In this document: positions 16,640 through 25,450 of the stretch, piece after piece
How positions within the stretch are numbered: the stretch's first letter is position 1
How the letters are laid out: each line of letters begins with the position of its first letter
From: Sphingomonadaceae bacterium
GTDB lineage: Bacteria > Pseudomonadota > Alphaproteobacteria > Sphingomonadales > Sphingomonadaceae
DNA length: 64,000 nt
Direction of reading: 5' to 3'
Assembly (NCBI GenBank): GCA_025359445.1
Contig: JANYGB010000051.1
Coordinates: forward strand, 124,001-188,000
Notes under the pieces: generated by a model
Told to the model about the DNA's origin: nothing
The model's input: only the letters and a program-made list of their open reading frames with translations
The model's database searches: none
Program-made: the position numbers and the translations under genes

Positions 16640-17149
16640 CTAAGTTTCGTGGTGGTCGCCATATGGGTCGGCAATGCCCATCTGCGCAAGCGCGTTTATT
16701 TCCAGCGTTTCCATCGCGCGGGCGTCATCTGGTGAAGTTTCGTGGTCGTAACCGGCGAGGTGGAGCAGGCCGTGGACGATCAGGTGTGCGGTGTGATGCT
16801 CCAGGCTGATGCCTTTGTCGGCGGCTTCGCGGGTGCAGGTTTCGAGCGCGAGCGCGATATCACCGAGCAATTCAGGGGGGGCGTTTGCTCCCCCCGCTTG
16901 CCCCAGCGCGAGCAGTTCCGCCCGCTCAAGCATCGGGAATGACAGCACATTGGTCGGCTGGTCCTTGCCGCGCCATTGGTGGTTGAGCGCGCGGACTTCG
17001 GCGTCATCAGTTAGCAGCAAGTCGGCCGAAATCCGCCGCTTGGCGAGTTCCGGTGCCACTTCTGCGCTCGCCCTGGCGCAGCGCTCAGCAAGGTCGGTCC
17101 AGTCAGTCGAGGTTGGCCACGGCGTTGTGATATCGAGCGAAAGATCCAT
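16640..17149 (-). CDS. ybeY: Endoribonuclease YbeY (16S rRNA maturation)
   Basis: Single-strand endoribonuclease needed for 16S rRNA 3'-end maturation and late 30S quality control. The 169-aa protein has the family zinc site HGLLHLAGYDHE (His126, His130, His136) and the preceding signature QPTNVLSFP near residues 64-72. Start ATG at 17149. It is followed by corC, but upstream, where phoH usually adjoins directly, a DUF805 membrane-protein gene intervenes. Assignment is secure from the zinc motif and context. Confidence 0.95.
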   Translation of the reverse strand: MDLSLDITTPWPTSTDWTDLAERCARASAEVAPELAKRRISADLLLTDDAEVRALNHQWRGKDQPTNVLSFPMLERAELLALGQAGGANAPPELLGDIALALETCTREAADKGISLEHHTAHLIVHGLLHLAGYDHETSPDDARAMETLEINALAQMGIADPYGDHHET

Positions 17150-17188
17150 TCCGCTCCCTAGTCGCCAGATGCAAGCGGAGTCGAGCGT

Positions 17189-17713
17189 TCAGCTAAATTG
17201 CGGCTCGCCGTAACGGTTCGCATCGGGGTTGCTCGGCAGCGCGCACAGCAATGCGATACCGATCGTGGCAATATTATAGATCGTTGTGATCGCGCCAAGC
17301 AGACCAAAGAAGGGTGATCGCACTGGAGTGCCCGCCTGCACCCCATCCGCGAGCACCTTTGCTTGCAGCAGGAACACAGCAAGGTGCAAGACCAGCAAGG
17401 GTGCCGCGTACCGCCCAGACCAACCGGCATCGTGCAGACGCCGCGTGGTTACCGACATCAGCGGGATCACGAACACCGCGAAAATCAGCCCATCGCGCAG
17501 CACATAATCCGACAACACTTGGCTCGTGTTCAGCTGAACCGTCGCGGCCACCATGCCGGCATCGGGAAACGACGAACCGAATATGGGAACCAGGGCAGTG
17601 GCGGCGATGTAGATCGCCAGAAACGGCCAGAATTGTGACCGGCTCGATCGTCCGGAGAAATCGAGCATGCGGTTCAAAGGGTCAAGCAGCGCATCGTTTT
17701 CGGAGATTTTCAT
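17189..17713 (-). CDS. DUF805 membrane protein
   Basis: 174-aa integral membrane protein of the DUF805 family. The N-terminus carries the family's amphipathic block (LNRMLDFSGRSSRSQFW), followed by about four transmembrane helices (near 27-45, 70-85, 98-116 and 140-163) and the conserved RRLHDAGWSG loop (about 91-100). The function of the family is unknown. The gene sits 39 nt upstream of ybeY and 35 nt after phoH on the same strand, splitting the usual phoH-ybeY pair. It may be a co-transcribed insertion; nothing in the sequence links it to rRNA processing. Confidence 0.86.
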   Translation of the reverse strand: MKISENDALLDPLNRMLDFSGRSSRSQFWPFLAIYIAATALVPIFGSSFPDAGMVAATVQLNTSQVLSDYVLRDGLIFAVFVIPLMSVTTRRLHDAGWSGRYAAPLLVLHLAVFLLQAKVLADGVQAGTPVRSPFFGLLGAITTIYNIATIGIALLCALPSNPDANRYGEPQFS

Positions 17714-17748
17714 GAGCCGCGCTTAGCCGCGACGCGGTTGCAAGCTCG

Positions 17749-18771
17749 TTAATTCCCCTCATACGCCTCGACAATTCGCCCGACGATCGGGTGGCGGACC
17801 ACATCGGCGACAGTGAAACGGGTCACCGCAATGCCTTCGATTCCTTCCAGCCGCTCGACCGCATCCTTAAGCCCGCTCATTGCCGCGCCGCCCGGGATAT
17901 CGACCTGCTTGGGGTCGCCGCAGACCACCATACGGCTGTTTTGGCCAAACCGGGTCAGGAACATTTTCATTTGTGCCGGCGTGGTGTTCTGCGCCTCGTC
18001 GAGGATGACGAAGGCATCGGCAAGCGTGCGCCCGCGCATGAAGGCAATCGGCGCGATCTCGATCTCGCCGCTGGCGATGCGCCGTTCGACTTGTTCGGGC
18101 GGCATGCAATCGTACAGCGCATCGTAAATCGGGCGCAGATAGGGATCGACCTTTTCCTTCATGTCACCCGGCAGGAACCCCAGCCGTTCCCCCGCTTCGA
18201 CTGCCGGGCGGCTGAGGATCAGTCGCTGGACGCTGCCGGTGATCAGCTGTGATACCGCTTGCGCCACCGCGACATAGGTCTTGCCGGTCCCCGCTGGGCC
18301 GAGCGCGAAGATCAGGTCTTTGCTCGCGAGCGCGCGCATATATTCGATCTGCATCGCGCTGCGCGGGACGATCGTTTTCTTGCGGGTGCGGATCATCATC
18401 CCAGGTGCGCCGTCTGCGCCCGAAACGATCCCTTCAAGCGTGGGTTCGGCCGACATCGCGATCAGCGATTCGACTACGCCGACATCCAGCTCTTGCCCCG
18501 AAATCAACCGCTGGTGCATCCCTTTGAGCACGTCACGAGCCCGCGCCACCGGTTCCTCGGGCCCTTCGATCTGCACCTTGTTGCCCCGTGCGGCGATATA
18601 CACCCCGAGCCGGTTCTCGATCTGCACCAGATTGGCATCGAATTGACCAAACAACGAGCCGAGGATCGTCGCCTCTTCGAACTCGATTTCACTGCGCGCG
18701 CGCGGGGGAGTAGCTCGGACTTGGGCCGGGTTGGATACGCCGTGGGGCGCACGAGATGGTTTGCGGGGCAT
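17749..18771 (-). CDS. phoH: PhoH-family ATPase
   Basis: PhoH-like P-loop protein of 340 aa. The N-terminal segment (about 30-110) resembles the KH-like RNA-binding part of PhoH/YbeZ. The ATPase has Walker A GPAGTGKT (158-165) and Walker B VILDEAQN (255-262), with the arginine-containing block FLTRFGQNSRMVVCGDPKQVD. YbeZ cooperates with YbeY in rRNA processing; the PhoH name comes from phosphate-starvation induction in E. coli. It is the first gene of the phoH-DUF805-ybeY-corC run; its promoter must lie in the 285-bp gap shared with the divergent rcnB-like gene. Confidence 0.94.
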   Translation of the reverse strand: MPRKPSRAPHGVSNPAQVRATPPRARSEIEFEEATILGSLFGQFDANLVQIENRLGVYIAARGNKVQIEGPEEPVARARDVLKGMHQRLISGQELDVGVVESLIAMSAEPTLEGIVSGADGAPGMMIRTRKKTIVPRSAMQIEYMRALASKDLIFALGPAGTGKTYVAVAQAVSQLITGSVQRLILSRPAVEAGERLGFLPGDMKEKVDPYLRPIYDALYDCMPPEQVERRIASGEIEIAPIAFMRGRTLADAFVILDEAQNTTPAQMKMFLTRFGQNSRMVVCGDPKQVDIPGGAAMSGLKDAVERLEGIEGIAVTRFTVADVVRHPIVGRIVEAYEGN

Positions 18772-19056
18772 AGAGGGTGAAGCGCACTCCCTTCGATAAA
18801 GGTTCGATCAAGCGCCGCCTAGCCGCGATGGACGCCGGAACAAGATAGGCCCCGGGGCGTTGGTGGCAAGAGACGTTGAGCGGCAAGTTTCAGGCCTGTC
18901 TGGCTTTTTGCACAATCATCGTCGTGGTGGGACATTTGTCGCAACGGCGCGACACTAGTGGACCTTGGCTTACAGCAAGGTTTCAGCCGGTTCAGACCGT
19001 GCCGCGTAAATTATCCTCATCGTGAATAGCGATGATTGCACCCAAAGGAGCACACT

Positions 19057-19533
19057 ATGCGTAAGATTCTTATCGCCGCAATGGCGGCATCGATACTCGT
19101 GCCGTCTGTCGCCAGCGCTCAAAGCGCGCAAGAAGTGCGACGCGGTCAAGCCGAAGTCCAACGTGACAAGCAGGATGCGCGTCAGGCGGCCCGTCAGGTT
19201 GATTGGCAAAAGGCGCAGCGCGCTCGCCAGGAAGCCCGCGAAGATCATCACGAGGTCAACGAGGACTGGCGCGATTATCGCAAGTCGCACCGCAGTACCT
19301 TCCAGCGCGGGTCGTACCAGGCTCCGCGTGGCCAGCGGTATCGCTCGGTAAGCGCGGGTTATCGCTTCCAGCCGGCATTTTACAATAGCCGTTACGTGAT
19401 CAGCAATTACGGCACCTACCGTTTGCCTAACCCGGGCTACGGCCACCGCTGGATCCGCTACGGCAACGATGTCGTGCTGGTTGATAGCCGCAGCGGCCGC
19501 GTCCTGCGCGTAATCAGCGGCTTTTTCTGGTAA
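19057..19533 (+). CDS. RcnB-family exported protein
   Basis: 158-aa periplasmic protein with a clear Sec signal (MRKILIAAMAASILVPSVASA, cleavage after residue about 21). The mature part opens with a charged Gln/Arg/Glu-rich helix (about 25-85) and ends with the RcnB domain (YRLPNPGYGHRWIRYGNDVVLVD, RVLRVISGFFW). E. coli RcnB modulates Ni/Co efflux by RcnA; sphingomonad copies are usually of unknown role. Shine-Dalgarno AAAGGAG lies 6 nt before ATG 19057. It is on the opposite strand to miaB and phoH and interrupts that conserved neighbourhood. A stem-loop separates its stop from the convergent miaB. Confidence 0.88.
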   Translation: MRKILIAAMAASILVPSVASAQSAQEVRRGQAEVQRDKQDARQAARQVDWQKAQRARQEAREDHHEVNEDWRDYRKSHRSTFQRGSYQAPRGQRYRSVSAGYRFQPAFYNSRYVISNYGTYRLPNPGYGHRWIRYGNDVVLVDSRSGRVLRVISGFFW

Positions 19534-19545
19534 CCAAAATCGATT

Positions 19546-19573
19546 CGGCCTGGGGGAGCAATCCTCCGGGCCG
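19546..19573. terminator. Stem-loop between convergent rcnB-like and miaB genes
   Basis: CGGCCTGGGGGA and TCCTCCGGGCCG form a 12-bp stem with a 4-nt loop, just after the rcnB-like stop and before the miaB stop. There is no T-run on either side, so it may stop transcripts poorly alone, but the position fits a bidirectional 3'-end element. Confidence 0.55.
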
Positions 19574-19581
19574 GATACAAT

Positions 19582-20904
19582 TCAAACCGGGGCGGGCTCT
19601 ATCAGCCGCGCAGCGAGCGAATTGCCCATCGCTTCGAGCAGCTCCACCTCGACCAGATCGCCGATCGCCGGCTCGCCGCCAAAATGCGCCGATTGCAGCC
19701 ACGGCGTCTTGCCCAGCCATTGACCGGGATACTTGCCTTTGCGCTCGACCAGTACGGTGCAGTTCTGCCCCACCGAAGTCTGATTGAACGCCAGCTGCGC
19801 CGTATTGATCGCAGCCTGCAGGCGCTGCAGCCGTTCATCCATCACCTGCGCCGCGATCTGGCCTTCCATCGTCGCCGCCGGAGTGCCTGGGCGCGGTGAG
19901 TATTTGAAGCTGAAGCACTGCGCGTAGCCGACTTGTTCGATCAGCCGCACGGTAGCTGCAAACTCCGCTTCGGTCTCACCGGGGAAACCGACGATAAAAT
20001 CGCTCGACAGGGCAATGTCCGGGCGAGCAGTTCGGACCCGGTCAAGCACCGCGAGGTAACTCGCCGCCGAATGGCTGCGGTTCATCGCTTTGAGCACACG
20101 GTCACTGCCTGATTGGACCGGCAGGTGCAGGAACGGCATCAGCTTGGCCACATCGCGGTGCGCCTCGATCAGCCCTTCGGTCATGTCATTGGGGTGGCTG
20201 GTGGTATAGCGGATGCGCGCTAGACCGGGGATCAGCGCGAGCGCCTCAATCAACCGTTCCAGCCCGCGCCCGTCAGCAACTCGCCAGGCGTTGACGTTCT
20301 GCCCGAGCAGCGTGATTTCCTTCGCTCCGGCATCCACCAGCCGTTCAGCCTCAGCTACCAGATCGGCAAAGCTGCGCGATATTTCGGCCCCGCGCGTATA
20401 AGGAACCACGCAGTAAGTGCAGAACTTGTCGCAGCCTTCCTGCACGGTCAAAAACGCACTGGGGCCGACCTTTCGCCGCGCCGGCAATGAGCCGAACTTG
20501 GTCTCCAATGGCATGTCAGTATCAACCGGACGCGCGCCGCTGGCCGCCGCTGCGATCATCTGCGGCAAGCGGTGATAAACCTGCGGGCCGACCACCAGGC
20601 TGACCGCTGGGGCGCGACGCAAGATCTCCGCCCCTTCCGCCTGCGCGACGCAGCCCGCGACGGCGATCAGCGGGCTGGAGCCGTCTTCTCGCTTTAGGCG
20701 CCCGATGTCGGAAAAGACCTTTTCGGTCGCCCGTTCGCGGATGTGACAGGTATTAAGCACCACCAGATCGGCGTCCTCGCCCTCTGCTGCGCGTGCAATG
20801 CCTTGCTGGTCGAGCAGTTCGGCCATCCGCTCGCCGTCATAGACGTTCATCTGGCAACCGAAGCTTTTGACCCGGTAGGTCTTGGGAAGAGCGGGTGCAG
20901 TCAT
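19582..20904 (-). CDS. miaB: tRNA-2-methylthio-N6-dimethylallyladenosine synthase MiaB
   Basis: Radical-SAM methylthiotransferase that converts i6A37 to ms2i6A37 in tRNAs reading UNN codons. The 440-aa protein has an N-terminal UPF0004 domain with cluster cysteines 17 (FGCQMN), 53 (LNTCHIR) and 85 (AGCVAQ). The radical-SAM motif CDKFCTYC supplies Cys158, 162 and 165, and a C-terminal TRAM domain (about 375-436) follows. ATG 20904 gives the standard N-terminus; an ATG 27 nt upstream falls inside the preceding plsC gene. It is the last gene of a fur-plsC-plsC-miaB run. Confidence 0.96.
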   Translation of the reverse strand: MTAPALPKTYRVKSFGCQMNVYDGERMAELLDQQGIARAAEGEDADLVVLNTCHIRERATEKVFSDIGRLKREDGSSPLIAVAGCVAQAEGAEILRRAPAVSLVVGPQVYHRLPQMIAAAASGARPVDTDMPLETKFGSLPARRKVGPSAFLTVQEGCDKFCTYCVVPYTRGAEISRSFADLVAEAERLVDAGAKEITLLGQNVNAWRVADGRGLERLIEALALIPGLARIRYTTSHPNDMTEGLIEAHRDVAKLMPFLHLPVQSGSDRVLKAMNRSHSAASYLAVLDRVRTARPDIALSSDFIVGFPGETEAEFAATVRLIEQVGYAQCFSFKYSPRPGTPAATMEGQIAAQVMDERLQRLQAAINTAQLAFNQTSVGQNCTVLVERKGKYPGQWLGKTPWLQSAHFGGEPAIGDLVEVELLEAMGNSLAARLIEPAPV

Positions 20905-20927
20905 GGGGCGCGGCCTATAGCGCCGCG

Positions 20928-21815
20928 TCACGCAGATTCCAAAGCCTCTTCGCGCGGAGCCTTGTAACCGACCATCGCCAGGTCATAGCGGAACGGGCGC
21001 AGCGGCTTGCCCAGCGAGCTGGTCAACTGCTCCTCGATCTGCTTGCGCGCCTGCGCGGCGATGTTCTTCCGGCCGGGAAAATCGTGCGGATCGAACGGGT
21101 CGAGGAAGTACACGTTTACCGTGAATGTGCCGGGCCGGGCGAAGATCCGGCGGGCATTGTTGATCCCGCTTTCCTGGTCGAGCCAGGCGATCCATTCGGC
21201 GATCGGTCCGTAATCGATCACCACCGGCTGGACCAGCATGCCGGGTGGGGGCGGCTCGAGGACGCTGATCATGCTGGTCTTGAAGGGCAGCAGCGAATGT
21301 CCATCGGTAACCGTGCCTTCGGGGAAGATCACCACCGACCAGGTATCAGCCAATGCCTCGCGCAAGGCATTTATCTGCGCGGCGATGTTAAGCTTGGCTT
21401 CGCGCTTGATGAACACGGTGCGGTTAAGCCGCGCCATCCAGCCGAGCATGAACATTTCGCCAATTTCCGCGCGGGAGACAAAAGCCGAACCGGTTATTCC
21501 GCCCAGCACCGGAATATCGAACCATGACACGTGATTGGGCATGAAGAACACGTCGCGCTTCAGCGGCACCCCGTGGACCCGCACCCGCGCCCCGATCACC
21601 CGGGCCGCCCAACGCAGGAAATACATCGGGAAAGGCGAGCCGTATTTGATCAGCCGGAACAGGTGATGCAGCGGCACCGCTACTGACAATGCCAACGCCA
21701 GAAGAAACGATCGACCCCAGATCCTGAAATCACCTGCTAAGCCAACCGGCAACGGGGTTCCGGCAGCGGCGATCGGAATTGCTTCGTCCGAATCGAATGA
21801 TGGCAACCCGGACAT
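20928..21815 (-). CDS. 1-acyl-sn-glycerol-3-phosphate acyltransferase (PlsC family), copy 1
   Basis: Membrane-associated acyltransferase of 295 aa that would transfer an acyl chain to lysophosphatidate or a related lysolipid. An N-terminal hydrophobic segment (about 34-53) is followed by motif I NHVSWFD (94-100, the catalytic His-X4-Asp) and motif III FPEGT (164-168). It is 23 nt upstream of miaB and 12 nt downstream of a second plsC-like gene. The two share less than half of their residues by eye, so they may serve different acceptors (e.g. lysophosphatidate and ornithine lipid); which is which cannot be told from sequence. Confidence 0.9.
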   Translation of the reverse strand: MSGLPSFDSDEAIPIAAAGTPLPVGLAGDFRIWGRSFLLALALSVAVPLHHLFRLIKYGSPFPMYFLRWAARVIGARVRVHGVPLKRDVFFMPNHVSWFDIPVLGGITGSAFVSRAEIGEMFMLGWMARLNRTVFIKREAKLNIAAQINALREALADTWSVVIFPEGTVTDGHSLLPFKTSMISVLEPPPPGMLVQPVVIDYGPIAEWIAWLDQESGINNARRIFARPGTFTVNVYFLDPFDPHDFPGRKNIAAQARKQIEEQLTSSLGKPLRPFRYDLAMVGYKAPREEALESA

Positions 21816-21827
21816 CTTGAGCGGGTC

Positions 21828-22589
21828 CTAGCCTGCCAATTGTTTCAGGATCGCGTCGCGCGCGGCCTGGGCGATGGTCTTGCGGCTTTCGAGGGCCCGT
21901 CCGCCCAGTGGCGGCAGGAAGTGGATCGTGAGCCGCAGCGGCTTGCTGCGCGCAAGGATGCGCAGAAAATTGTCGAGCCCGTGTTCATCGCCAATCCAGG
22001 ATATATCAGCAGCTTCCGCGCCATAATCCAGCAGCACCGGCTGGACGGCGATGCCGGACGGGAGCGGTTCGAACGCAGACAGCAGCGAGCTTTTGAAGGG
22101 CAGCAGTCCCGTGCCGTCGCTGGTTGTGCCTTCGGGAAAGATCGTCAGCGCGCCGCTTTCGCTCAGCGCTGCGCGTACGTCTTCAACCTGGCTGGCCACA
22201 CTGGTGCGGTCATGACGGGCGATGAACACCGTGCGGTTCATCCGGCACAGCCATTCCAGCAGCGGCATCGACGCCAGCCCATCGTGCCCGACAAAAGCGC
22301 TGCCGCTGGCCGCAGCCAGCGCTGGCACATCGATCCAACTGACATGATTGGCGATCATGAATACCCCGCCACCCGCCTTCTGGCCGCGATAGGCGAGCTT
22401 GATCCCGCTGATCCAGACGACCCCGCCGAGGAATACTCGCGGCCACGGGTTGGGTAGGCGCAACAGGTGCCAGACATACTGCAAAGGGATGCACAGCAGT
22501 AGCAGCGCGGCGATGCTGGCGACGCGAAATACCGCACGTAGCTTGCCAAGAAGGGAAAGCTCCCGGGGCAGGGCCAGTGCGGCGACCAT
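21828..22589 (-). CDS. PlsC-family lysophospholipid acyltransferase, copy 2
   Basis: 253-aa acyltransferase with a hydrophobic N-terminal anchor (about 24-41), catalytic NHVSWID (81-87) and FPEGT (151-155). The ATG overlaps the fur stop by one base (TAATG), so translation is coupled to fur. It lies directly upstream of the first-listed plsC copy; together they form a tandem acyltransferase pair in the fur-miaB run. It may complete phosphatidate synthesis or acylate another lysolipid. Confidence 0.9.
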   Translation of the reverse strand: MVAALALPRELSLLGKLRAVFRVASIAALLLLCIPLQYVWHLLRLPNPWPRVFLGGVVWISGIKLAYRGQKAGGGVFMIANHVSWIDVPALAAASGSAFVGHDGLASMPLLEWLCRMNRTVFIARHDRTSVASQVEDVRAALSESGALTIFPEGTTSDGTGLLPFKSSLLSAFEPLPSGIAVQPVLLDYGAEAADISWIGDEHGLDNFLRILARSKPLRLTIHFLPPLGGRALESRKTIAQAARDAILKQLAG

Positions 22590-23011
22590 TAATTCTCGCG
22601 TTCTAGCCTGACGCCGTAAAGTTCCATCCGGTGATCGACCAGCCGGTAGCCGAGCCGCTCGGCGATCTGGCGTTGCAGCGACTCCAGCTCAGGATCGACA
22701 AATTCAATAACCTTGCCGCTCTCCACATCAATCAGGTGATCGTGGTGCGCTTCTGGCGCAGCCTCATACCGGGCGCGGCCATCGCCGAAATCGTGGCGAT
22801 CGAGAATTCCGGCTTCCTCGAACAGGCGAACGGTGCGGTACACTGTGGCAATCGAGATGCGCGGATCGATCGCGACCGCACGCTCGTGAAGTTTCTCCAC
22901 GTCGGGATGGTCATCGGCCTCGGACAGTACGCGCGCGATCACCCGGCGCTGATCGGTGATGCGCAAGCCGCGCTGGGCACAAAGTGCTTCAATGTCGATC
23001 GGTTGGTGCAC
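22589..23011 (-). CDS. fur: Fur-family transcriptional repressor
   Basis: Ferric-uptake-regulator family protein of 140 aa. The N-terminal winged helix is present (GLRITDQRRVIARVL, RISIATVYRTVRLFEEAGIL), followed by the dimerisation domain with the metal-site histidines of AHHDHLIDVESG. Two deviations from E. coli Fur are seen: the usual HDHLIC cysteine is a change at the position reading HDHLID, and the C-terminal CxxC pair is absent. Both are common in alphaproteobacterial Fur/Mur proteins. It is therefore either an iron or a manganese (Mur-type) regulator. It is translationally coupled to the downstream plsC. Confidence 0.9.
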   Translation of the reverse strand: MHQPIDIEALCAQRGLRITDQRRVIARVLSEADDHPDVEKLHERAVAIDPRISIATVYRTVRLFEEAGILDRHDFGDGRARYEAAPEAHHDHLIDVESGKVIEFVDPELESLQRQIAERLGYRLVDHRMELYGVRLEREN

Positions 23012-23026
23012 GTGCGCAATTAATCC

Positions 23027-23064
23027 AAAAACGAATAGCCCCGCCGATCATAGATGGGCGGGGC
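23027..23064 (-). terminator. Rho-independent terminator after mucR
   Basis: On the minus strand GCCCCGCC pairs with GGCGGGGC (8 bp, 11-nt loop) and is followed after a few bases by TTTTT. It lies between the mucR stop and the fur start, so it would end mucR transcription and separate it from fur. Confidence 0.75.
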
Positions 23065-23098
23065 GATTCTACAACAGCTTGACTGCAAGGGCTTAAGA

Positions 23099-23539
23099 TC
23101 AGGCCACCTTTGGCTTACGCCCGCGCTTGATCCCAGGCTTGCGCCCAAGACCGATCTTTTTCGCAAGCTCGCGGCGCTTTTCAGCATAATTTGGTGCGAC
23201 CATCGGATAGTCTGCCGACAGGCCCCAACGCGCGCGATACTGATCTGGTGTCATGTTGTAATGCGTCATCAGATGCCGTTTGAGCATTTTCAACTTCTTG
23301 CCGTCTTCAAGACAGACAATGTAGTCGGGCTTGATCGATGCGCGGATTGACACAGCCGGTTCTGGCATGACTTCCTCGACCACGACCGCCTGGCCCAGAC
23401 CGGCCAGCGCGCCATATACGTTGCTGATCAGACCAGAAACGTCTTCGACGGCGACATTGTTGTTGCTGACATGCGCGGCGACAATGTCCGAAGTCAGCGT
23501 AATAAGCATTTCATTCACATCGGCATGGGTTGCATCCAT
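23099..23539 (-). CDS. mucR: MucR/Ros-family transcriptional regulator
   Basis: 146-aa zinc-finger regulator typical of alphaproteobacteria (MucR, Ros), an H-NS-like silencer of AT-rich targets including exopolysaccharide and motility genes. The signature is complete: IKPDYIVCLEDGKKLKMLKRHL, then MTHYNMTPDQYRARWGL. The first finger cysteine is replaced, as in many MucR proteins. The basic tail (GRKPGIKRGRKPKVA) is expected. ATG 23539 follows AAAGGA at good spacing; the longer upstream reading is not needed. Upstream DNA (23540-23686) contains T/A-rich tracts, compatible with MucR autoregulation. Confidence 0.94.
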   Translation of the reverse strand: MDATHADVNEMLITLTSDIVAAHVSNNNVAVEDVSGLISNVYGALAGLGQAVVVEEVMPEPAVSIRASIKPDYIVCLEDGKKLKMLKRHLMTHYNMTPDQYRARWGLSADYPMVAPNYAEKRRELAKKIGLGRKPGIKRGRKPKVA

Positions 23540-23686
23540 GACCAATTCCTTTCGAGGTATCGACCCTATCCACCGACTATTGACGGCCAGTTGCTGGATA
23601 AAACCTTTCAGCACCCAAGACAAGTCGAATCGATACGGGTTTAAACAACCGTGCCGAATTTTTTAGGTCGATTGGCGATCTATCGG

Positions 23687-24139
23687 TTAATCGCCATGCA
23701 ATTCAAAAGCAAAAGTCTGCGCATCGATCTGCTGTCCATTGGTTCCGCGATAGTAATTGGGACGTGTCCCGATCTGCTTGAACCCGTAGCGTGAATAGAG
23801 TCGCTCGGCCGGGTTACCCTGTCGCATCTCAAGCAAAACGCGCCGCGCGCCGCGCGCCAGGGCTTCGGCCATGAATGTTTCGAGCAAAAGCGCGCCATAC
23901 CCACGGCCGCGCTGCTGGGGTATTACCCCAAGCAACAGCAGCTCCTCTTCTTCCAATGCAAAGCGCGACAAGTAAAATCCGGCACATTCGCCGTCTGCTT
24001 GCGCCAGACCGTAATGGCACTTGCCAAGCACCAGGGCATCTTCGACCTGGCGGCGGTTCCAAGCCTCGCCGAACCCTGGATCGAAAGCGGCTGCCATTAC
24101 CGACATTATCCGGTCAAGATCGTCGACCTGGGCGATCAT
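23687..24139 (-). CDS. rimI: Ribosomal-protein-alanine N-acetyltransferase RimI
   Basis: GNAT acetyltransferase of 150 aa that acetylates the N-terminal alanine of ribosomal protein S18 in E. coli. The acetyl-CoA loop is PQQRGRGYGALLLETFM (about 74-90) and the C-terminal NPAERLYSRYGFKQIGTRPNYY block is typical. Its ATG overlaps the TGA of tsaB by 3 bases (ATGA), the same tsaB-rimI pairing found in many bacteria, which supports the assignment over other GNATs. Confidence 0.92.
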   Translation of the reverse strand: MIAQVDDLDRIMSVMAAAFDPGFGEAWNRRQVEDALVLGKCHYGLAQADGECAGFYLSRFALEEEELLLLGVIPQQRGRGYGALLLETFMAEALARGARRVLLEMRQGNPAERLYSRYGFKQIGTRPNYYRGTNGQQIDAQTFAFELHGD

Positions 24140-24759
24140 GGTAATACTCCGCCAGGCAGCCGCGCGTCGGGCGCTCGGCCGTATGCCAAGTGAACGGGTC
24201 CGGAAAAAGCTTCGGGGGGGAGCAATGAAAGTTGCTTTGCATCGGGCAGGATAGCCAGAGCTTGTCCAGCGCCGCGTGCTGCCACCAGCGCTTCGGCTTG
24301 CGACCCGGCAACAAGATCAGCCCGAGAGCGTGCCGTTGCGGCCTCTGGAGATAATGAATGAGGTGCATCAAGCATTGCCCCGTCAGCGCCGAATTCGCTG
24401 ACGAACCATTCGCCATGTCCGCCGCTCATCGCCACGGTCACGGGCACATCACCCGACTGACCGCGCGCCATCGCCGCGACCAGCGCATGGGTGGAATAAC
24501 CAAGCAGCTCGGCCTGCCATGCCAGCGCCAGCGCGCGTGCAGCGGCAAGGCCGACACGCAGCCCCGTAAAGCTGCCCGGACCCAGCGATACCACGATGCG
24601 CTCCGCCCGGCCTTTGCCGGGTAAGCCGGCGATCATCGGGATCAGTGCTTCGGCATGGCCACGGCCAAGCAATTGCGCGGTCCCGGCAACAAGCTGGCCT
24701 TGTTCAAACAGGGCAACCGAACAATTTTCGGTCGCACATTCGATTCCCAGCAGGCTCAT
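24136..24759 (-). CDS. tsaB: tRNA threonylcarbamoyladenosine biosynthesis protein TsaB
   Basis: Non-catalytic ASKHA-fold partner of TsaD in making t6A37 of ANN-decoding tRNAs. The 207-aa protein has the start MSLLGIECATENCSVAL and the block SLGPGSFTGLRVGLAAARALALAW typical of TsaB. As expected, it lacks the metal-binding motif of TsaD. It is followed directly by rimI with overlapping codons. Confidence 0.94.
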   Translation of the reverse strand: MSLLGIECATENCSVALFEQGQLVAGTAQLLGRGHAEALIPMIAGLPGKGRAERIVVSLGPGSFTGLRVGLAAARALALAWQAELLGYSTHALVAAMARGQSGDVPVTVAMSGGHGEWFVSEFGADGAMLDAPHSLSPEAATARSRADLVAGSQAEALVAARGAGQALAILPDAKQLSLLPPEAFSGPVHLAYGRAPDARLPGGVLP

Positions 24760-24777
24760 GCCGATCGTAGTAGCGCG

Positions 24778-25371
24778 TCAGGCGATCCGATTGAAAGCGC
24801 CGAAATCGGGACGCGGGCTGCGCTCGAAGATCGTCGCGGGGTCGCCGTAGCCCAGAGTCGAGATGAAATTGGATTTCACCCGCGGCGTCTCGGCGAAGAA
24901 TGCGGCGTCGACCTTGGCCGGATCGAACCCCGACATCGGCCCGGTATCAAGGCCCAGTGCGCGCGCCGCCATGATGAAATAGGCGCCTTGCAACGATGAA
25001 TTTCGGAACGCGGTGCTTTCGCGCAGCGCCTCGTTACCTTCGAACCAGCTTTTCGCGTCGGCATGCGGGAACAACCACGGCAGCTGCTCGTGGAAATCGA
25101 GGTCCATGCCGATGATTACGCTCACCGGCGCGGCAAGGATTTTGGGCGGGTTGGCTCCGCCAGCGCATTCAGCCAGCTTCGCCTTGGCTTCCGGTGTGGT
25201 CACCCAGACCAGCCGCGCGGGCAGGCAGTTGGCCGAGGTCGGCCCCATCTTCATCAGTTCCCAGATCGCCTCAAGCTGGTCTTGCTCGACCGCCTGATCG
25301 ATGTAGCCGTTATAGGTGCGGGCGGTCCGAAACAGTTGATCGAGCGAAGCGTCGGGCAGGGGGAGGGACAT
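24778..25371 (-). CDS. RutE/HadB-type nitroreductase-family protein
   Basis: 197-aa FMN-dependent oxidoreductase related to RutE (malonic semialdehyde reductase). Flavin-binding blocks are visible: [42 protein letters not shown] and [16 protein letters not shown]. The C-terminus reads [10 protein letters not shown]. No other rut genes are nearby, so a role in pyrimidine breakdown is doubtful; similar stand-alone copies may reduce quinones or aldehydes. It starts 80 nt after the NifU-like gene on the same strand and precedes tsaB by 18 nt. Confidence 0.88.
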   Translation of the reverse strand: MSLPLPDASLDQLFRTARTYNGYIDQAVEQDQLEAIWELMKMGPTSANCLPARLVWVTTPEAKAKLAECAGGANPPKILAAPVSVIIGMDLDFHEQLPWLFPHADAKSWFEGNEALRESTAFRNSSLQGAYFIMAARALGLDTGPMSGFDPAKVDAAFFAETPRVKSNFISTLGYGDPATIFERSPRPDFGAFNRIA

Positions 25372-25450
25372 CGGATTCTCCGCGTTGTCGACTATTGCGT
25401 CGGTTACTTAACTGCCCTTGCAAGGGCGCGTTCCTCGGCAATGAAAAGAA

